Source: Thiotrichales bacterium
Lineage (GTDB): Bacteria > Pseudomonadota > Gammaproteobacteria > Thiomicrospirales > Thiomicrospiraceae
Assembly: GCA_014763835.1 (NCBI GenBank)
Contig: JACXUQ010000046.1
Coordinates: forward strand, 1-8,117
Length of the DNA stretch: 8,117 bases
Direction: 5' to 3'
In this document: positions 5,341 through 8,117 of the stretch, one piece after another
How the letters are laid out: the number at the start of each line of letters is the position of its first letter
Position numbering within the stretch: the stretch's first letter is position 1
Position numbers and translations under genes: made by a program
The notes under the pieces: generated by a model
The model's database searches: none
What the model was told of the DNA's origin: nothing
Seen by the model: the letters and a program-made list of their open reading frames with translations, nothing else

Positions 5341-5922
5341 GTGAGTTTAGAAGTATTGCTGGTAAGTGATGCGCCGGATGGCAGTCAGGTTTTGTTGGAC
5401 GGTTTGCGGGCATTGAATGCTAGACGCGTCGAGGTGATTTCCGTTACTGACAATGTATTGAAAGCCCTGACAACGTCCTCGGCGGATTTGATTGTGTTGG
5501 ATGTGGCCAAGCCGTCGGCGTCGTTATTGGAGCAGTGTGCGGTGGTGCATGAATATTGCCCCAAGCCGGTGGTGTGTTTCAGCGCCGAGCATGATTCGCA
5601 TCTGATCGCGCGTTCGGTCAAGGCCGGTATCAGCGCCTTTATTGTCGATGGAAAAACCAGCTCGAGGGTGCAGTCGATTATTGAGGTGGCCATGGCGCGT
5701 TTCAAACTGTGTCAGAGCATGAAAAAAGAGTTGTTGCAGGTCAAGGACAAGTTGGCCGAGCGGGCGGTGATTGAGCGGGCGAAGGGACTGTTGATCGAAC
5801 ATAAGAATATGTCTGAGGATCAGGCTTATAAAACCCTGCGCAAAATGGCGATGGATCAGGGCAAGAAAATCTCGGTGGTCGCCCATGAAGTCTGCGATGT
5901 AGTGGCCGCTTTGTCGGCGTAG
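5341..5922 (+). CDS. NasT-type response regulator with ANTAR RNA-binding domain
   Basis: The 193-residue protein has a receiver-like domain (about 3-120), a coiled linker (121-140) and an ANTAR domain (about 137-190) with the typical ERAVIERAKGLLIEHKNMSEDQAYKTLRKMAM pattern. The phosphoacceptor position D54 is kept (LIVLD54), but the acidic pocket is reduced to S9-D10 and the usual late lysine-proline is replaced by VDGK. The blocks KPVVCF and AGISAFIVDGK resemble NasT of nitrate assimilation. ANTAR proteins bind paired RNA hairpins and prevent termination in mRNA leaders; NasT is controlled by the sensor NasS, which is not seen here. GTG 5341 has GGAGG five bases upstream. It is followed within about 45 bases by an EAL gene, so an operon is likely. 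Its RNA target is unknown; nitrate or ammonium genes elsewhere are plausible. Confidence 0.88.
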   Translation: MSLEVLLVSDAPDGSQVLLDGLRALNARRVEVISVTDNVLKALTTSSADLIVLDVAKPSASLLEQCAVVHEYCPKPVVCFSAEHDSHLIARSVKAGISAFIVDGKTSSRVQSIIEVAMARFKLCQSMKKELLQVKDKLAERAVIERAKGLLIEHKNMSEDQAYKTLRKMAMDQGKKISVVAHEVCDVVAALSA

Positions 5923-5967
5923 TAATTGGAAAAATGGCCCGGAAGCCAAAAAGTGGACAGTACTCAG

Positions 5968-7212
5968 ATGGGAGCAAGTGTTATTCAATTTTATCCTAAC
6001 AGGGAGGTGGGAGAGCAGTTAAGTCCAATGACAGACCGCGAGTTGTTTTCGGTATTTCAGCCCATTTACAGTTTTTCGAACCAGGCGTGTATTGGCGCCG
6101 AAGCGCTGATTCGCGGCCGCACATCCAAAGGCAGGGCGCTGGGGGCGGCGGAGTGTTTGACGCCGCCCAGCCATATTTCGGCGGCGGATTATTCGCGGAC
6201 ACTGAACTGGATGCATCTGTTGCATTGGCAGAAGGTCAAGCCGGAAGAGAGCTGGTTGTTTCTGAATCTGGATTTTGCCAATTTGCAGAGTCTGGACGAT
6301 TTTTGTCTGGGTGACCTGTTGACTGAATTAAAGATCAAAGGGCACGAAATCGTCATTGAGATTGTCGAGAGCGAGATCGCCGATGAGGCCTTGTTTGAGC
6401 GGCTGATCGGCATGTTCCGCGAGATCGGCTGCCTGATAGCGTTGGATGATTTCGGGGCAGGCCACTCCAATATTGACCGCATTTGGAAAGCGCAGCCGGA
6501 TATCGTCAAACTTGATCGCCGCGTACTACTGGAGGCCAGTAAAAGCCTGCGCAGTCAAAGCATTCTCAGAAATCTGAACCGCTTGATTAAAGAGGCGGGC
6601 AGCATCTCGTTGATGGAGGGGATCGAAACCCGCGCGCAGGCCTTGATGGCGATGGATGTGGGCATTGATCTGGTGCAGGGGTTTTATTTTGCCCGGCCGC
6701 ATGAGTCGCTGGATAAGCTGGCGGAGGGTGAGCAGCGCATCAAAGAGATTACGGCGGAATTTCCGACCTATCTGAATGAAAAGCAGTTTGTTCGCCATAT
6801 CCAGCAACGGGGGTACGAGGCGCTGTTTGACGAGCTGGACGCACCCTTGAGTCTGGAGGCGCTGGAAAACAATATGCTCCAGATTTCGTCGCTGTCGTTT
6901 GTAAAGCGCTTTTTTATTCTTGATGAAGACGGTTATCAGGTCAGCGAGGAGTGGGAGAGCAACAAGACGGCGATGCATGATATCTTAAAAAAGGGCAAAG
7001 GTTTGTGCTGGAAAAACCGCCGTTATTTCATGAAGGCGATGGAGTTTCCCGGTCGCATTTATGTCTCCAACCCTTACCGTTCGTTAATTGACATGCAGTT
7101 GTGTCTGACCGTTTCCAAAACGGTCAATTTGGCCACGGGTGAGCTTTATGTGGCCTGTTTTGATGTGTTTTATCACGACAAGTCGGTCGAAACCGTGCAG
7201 ATATCCGTTTAA
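5968..7212 (+). CDS. EAL-domain c-di-GMP phosphodiesterase with C-terminal sensor-like domain
   Basis: Numbered from ATG 5968 (414 residues). The EAL domain covers about 25-255 and keeps the catalytic set: E45 in EALIRG, N100 in LNL, E131 in EIVES, D160-D161 in ALDDFGAG, K181 in VKLD, E217 in MEGIE and Q237 in VQGFYFARP. It should therefore hydrolyse c-di-GMP to pGpG in the cytoplasm. There is no GGDEF domain and no membrane segment. Residues about 265-414 form a second domain ending YVSNPYRSLIDMQLCLTVSK, which resembles the PAS/Cache-like sensor domains found after some EAL domains (such as the YkuI C-terminal domain). The start is uncertain: TTG 5926, GTG 5953 (GGAAG upstream), ATG 5968, GTG 6007 and ATG 6028 are in frame, and none has an ideal ribosome binding site. 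It probably forms an operon with the genes on both sides. Confidence 0.88.
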   Translation: MGASVIQFYPNREVGEQLSPMTDRELFSVFQPIYSFSNQACIGAEALIRGRTSKGRALGAAECLTPPSHISAADYSRTLNWMHLLHWQKVKPEESWLFLNLDFANLQSLDDFCLGDLLTELKIKGHEIVIEIVESEIADEALFERLIGMFREIGCLIALDDFGAGHSNIDRIWKAQPDIVKLDRRVLLEASKSLRSQSILRNLNRLIKEAGSISLMEGIETRAQALMAMDVGIDLVQGFYFARPHESLDKLAEGEQRIKEITAEFPTYLNEKQFVRHIQQRGYEALFDELDAPLSLEALENNMLQISSLSFVKRFFILDEDGYQVSEEWESNKTAMHDILKKGKGLCWKNRRYFMKAMEFPGRIYVSNPYRSLIDMQLCLTVSKTVNLATGELYVACFDVFYHDKSVETVQISV

Positions 7213-7234
7213 AAGATGATCACAATTCAACGTT

Positions 7235-7238
7235 AGGA
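7235..7238 (+). promoter_or_regulatory. Ribosome binding site that fixes the Aer-like start
   Basis: AGGA at 7235-7238 abuts the first ATG (7239) and so cannot serve it, but it lies six bases before the second in-frame ATG at 7245, which is therefore preferred. Confidence 0.55.
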
Positions 7239-7244
7239 ATGGCT

Positions 7245-8117
7245 ATGGATCGCGCAGTAACACAAACAGAAGTCGATATTTCAGAACTGGGGACGTTGGT
7301 TTCAAAGACCGATTTGACAGGCACAATCGTTGAAGTTAATGACGCCTTTGTAGAGGCGAGCGGTGATTCCCGAGAGGAGTTGCTTGGTCAACCGCATAGT
7401 ATCATACGCCATCCAGATGTTTCCAAAGCGGTTTTTAAGGATTTGTGGCAAACGATTCGCGCGGGTAAGCCATGGGTTCAAGTTGTTAAGAACCGCACTA
7501 AAGAAGGGCAACATTATTGGGTGGAAGCTAATGTGATTCCAAGAGTGCAAGATGGAAAAATCATTGGTTTTCTATCTGTAATAAAACCGATCGATGAGGC
7601 GCGCAAGCGGCAGGCGGAGCAGTTCTACAAAGAGGTTCTGCAAGGTCGAATCATCGTGCGTAATGGTTTTAAAATCACCCCGTTGCAACATATGTATCTG
7701 TTTAACGAAATTCATCCGTTCAATTTGATGTTGACGATGATTGCGCTGCTTGGCGTTGGCGCTACTTTGATTCAGGCGGGCATGGTGGAATTCCTGTTTC
7801 CTGGGTCGCAGCGCTCGGTGCGCTGTTTTTTGTTTATGCCTGGGCAGGCAAAAAATATGCTTATATCCGTCTTGGTCAAGCCAAAGCGTTGATTGACAAA
7901 ATGCGCGAAGGGGATTTTTCGGGGCAGGTGAATACATACGGGCAACACTCGCTGAGCAAACTGATCTCGGCGGTCAAGGTGATGCAGGTCCAGCTAGGTG
8001 AAATGTATGACGATGCGCATACCCGACTTAACCGCAGTACGCGCTTGAAATCGGCCCTGGACAGCGCATCATCGCAGATTATGATGGTCAACCGTCGCGG
8101 GCAGATTATTTATATGA
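7245..8117 (+). pseudogene. Aer-type PAS energy-taxis receptor, frameshifted and cut by the window end
   Basis: Residues about 18-115 form a PAS domain closely resembling E. coli Aer, which binds FAD and senses redox or oxygen: KTDLTGTIVEVNDAF, GQPHSIIRHPD (R55-H56-P57-D58) and GKPW (W77) align with its FAD-site residues. A linker and a first membrane helix (HPFNLMLTMIALLGVGATLI) follow. The starting frame then runs into a stop at 7890-7892 through implausible sequence. The other frame, entered near 7790, gives a convincing continuation: a second helix (WVAALGALFFVYAWAG), a HAMP-like stretch (KALIDKMREGDFSGQV) and the start of another PAS domain (LKSALDSASSQIMMVNRRGQ) open to the last base. 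Restoring one A (GGAATTCC to GGAAATTCC, about 7789) joins the frames as MVEIPVSW. It is either a real pseudogene or a sequencing error. A methyl-accepting signalling domain is expected beyond the window. Confidence 0.85.

Noticed and set aside
7788..7796. Programmed -1 ribosomal frameshift in the Aer-like gene
   Set aside because: No X-XXY-YYZ slippery heptamer is present at the junction and Aer-type receptors are not known to need one; loss of one A is simpler.

Overview
The window looks like chromosomal DNA from a chemolithoautotrophic, probably sulfur-oxidising gammaproteobacterium of the Hydrogenovibrio / Thiomicrospira / Thiomicrorhabdus type. The assignment is an inference from gene content: a CbbO-like Rubisco activase subunit, a type II beta-carbonic anhydrase and a SulP anion transporter lie close together, followed by motile-bacterium signalling genes. 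No database search was possible. No rRNA, tRNA, CRISPR array, insertion sequence or phage gene was seen.

Positions 1-2856 (plus strand): the 3' part of a cbbO-like gene (von Willebrand factor A domain with an intact MIDAS site) is followed 16 bases later by an unrecognised 145-residue protein, then by an intrinsic terminator. A strong -10 box and a possibly structured leader precede a complete beta-carbonic anhydrase carrying the bicarbonate-inhibition residues of the E. coli / Haemophilus type. A small nucleoside phosphorylase gene (ppnP) follows with its own -10 box and ends at a 14-bp terminator hairpin.

Positions 2887-5156: a divergent cassette. Leftward is a two-gene unit of small membrane proteins (43 and 97 residues). 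Rightward is a 526-residue SulP transporter with a STAS domain, a good candidate for bicarbonate uptake given its neighbours. The two directions share a 104-base promoter region. Hairpins sharing an exact 19-base sequence in inverted orientation lie just beyond the far ends of both units and so bracket the cassette.

Positions 5157-5340 are an AT-rich gap with a 12-bp palindrome. Positions 5341-8117 hold a probable three-gene signalling operon: a NasT-type ANTAR antiterminator, an EAL c-di-GMP phosphodiesterase with a C-terminal sensor-like domain, and the N-terminal part of an Aer-type PAS redox/energy-taxis receptor. The last gene carries a one-base frameshift near 7790, after which the correct protein continues in another frame to the end of the window.

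Taken together, the left two-thirds suits inorganic-carbon acquisition (transporter, carbonic anhydrase, Rubisco activation) and the right third suits a switch linking RNA-level regulation, c-di-GMP turnover and taxis. The most interesting unexplained elements are the two small membrane proteins paired with the transporter, the inverted hairpins around that cassette, and the terminator that sits just downstream of the carbonic anhydrase -10 box.
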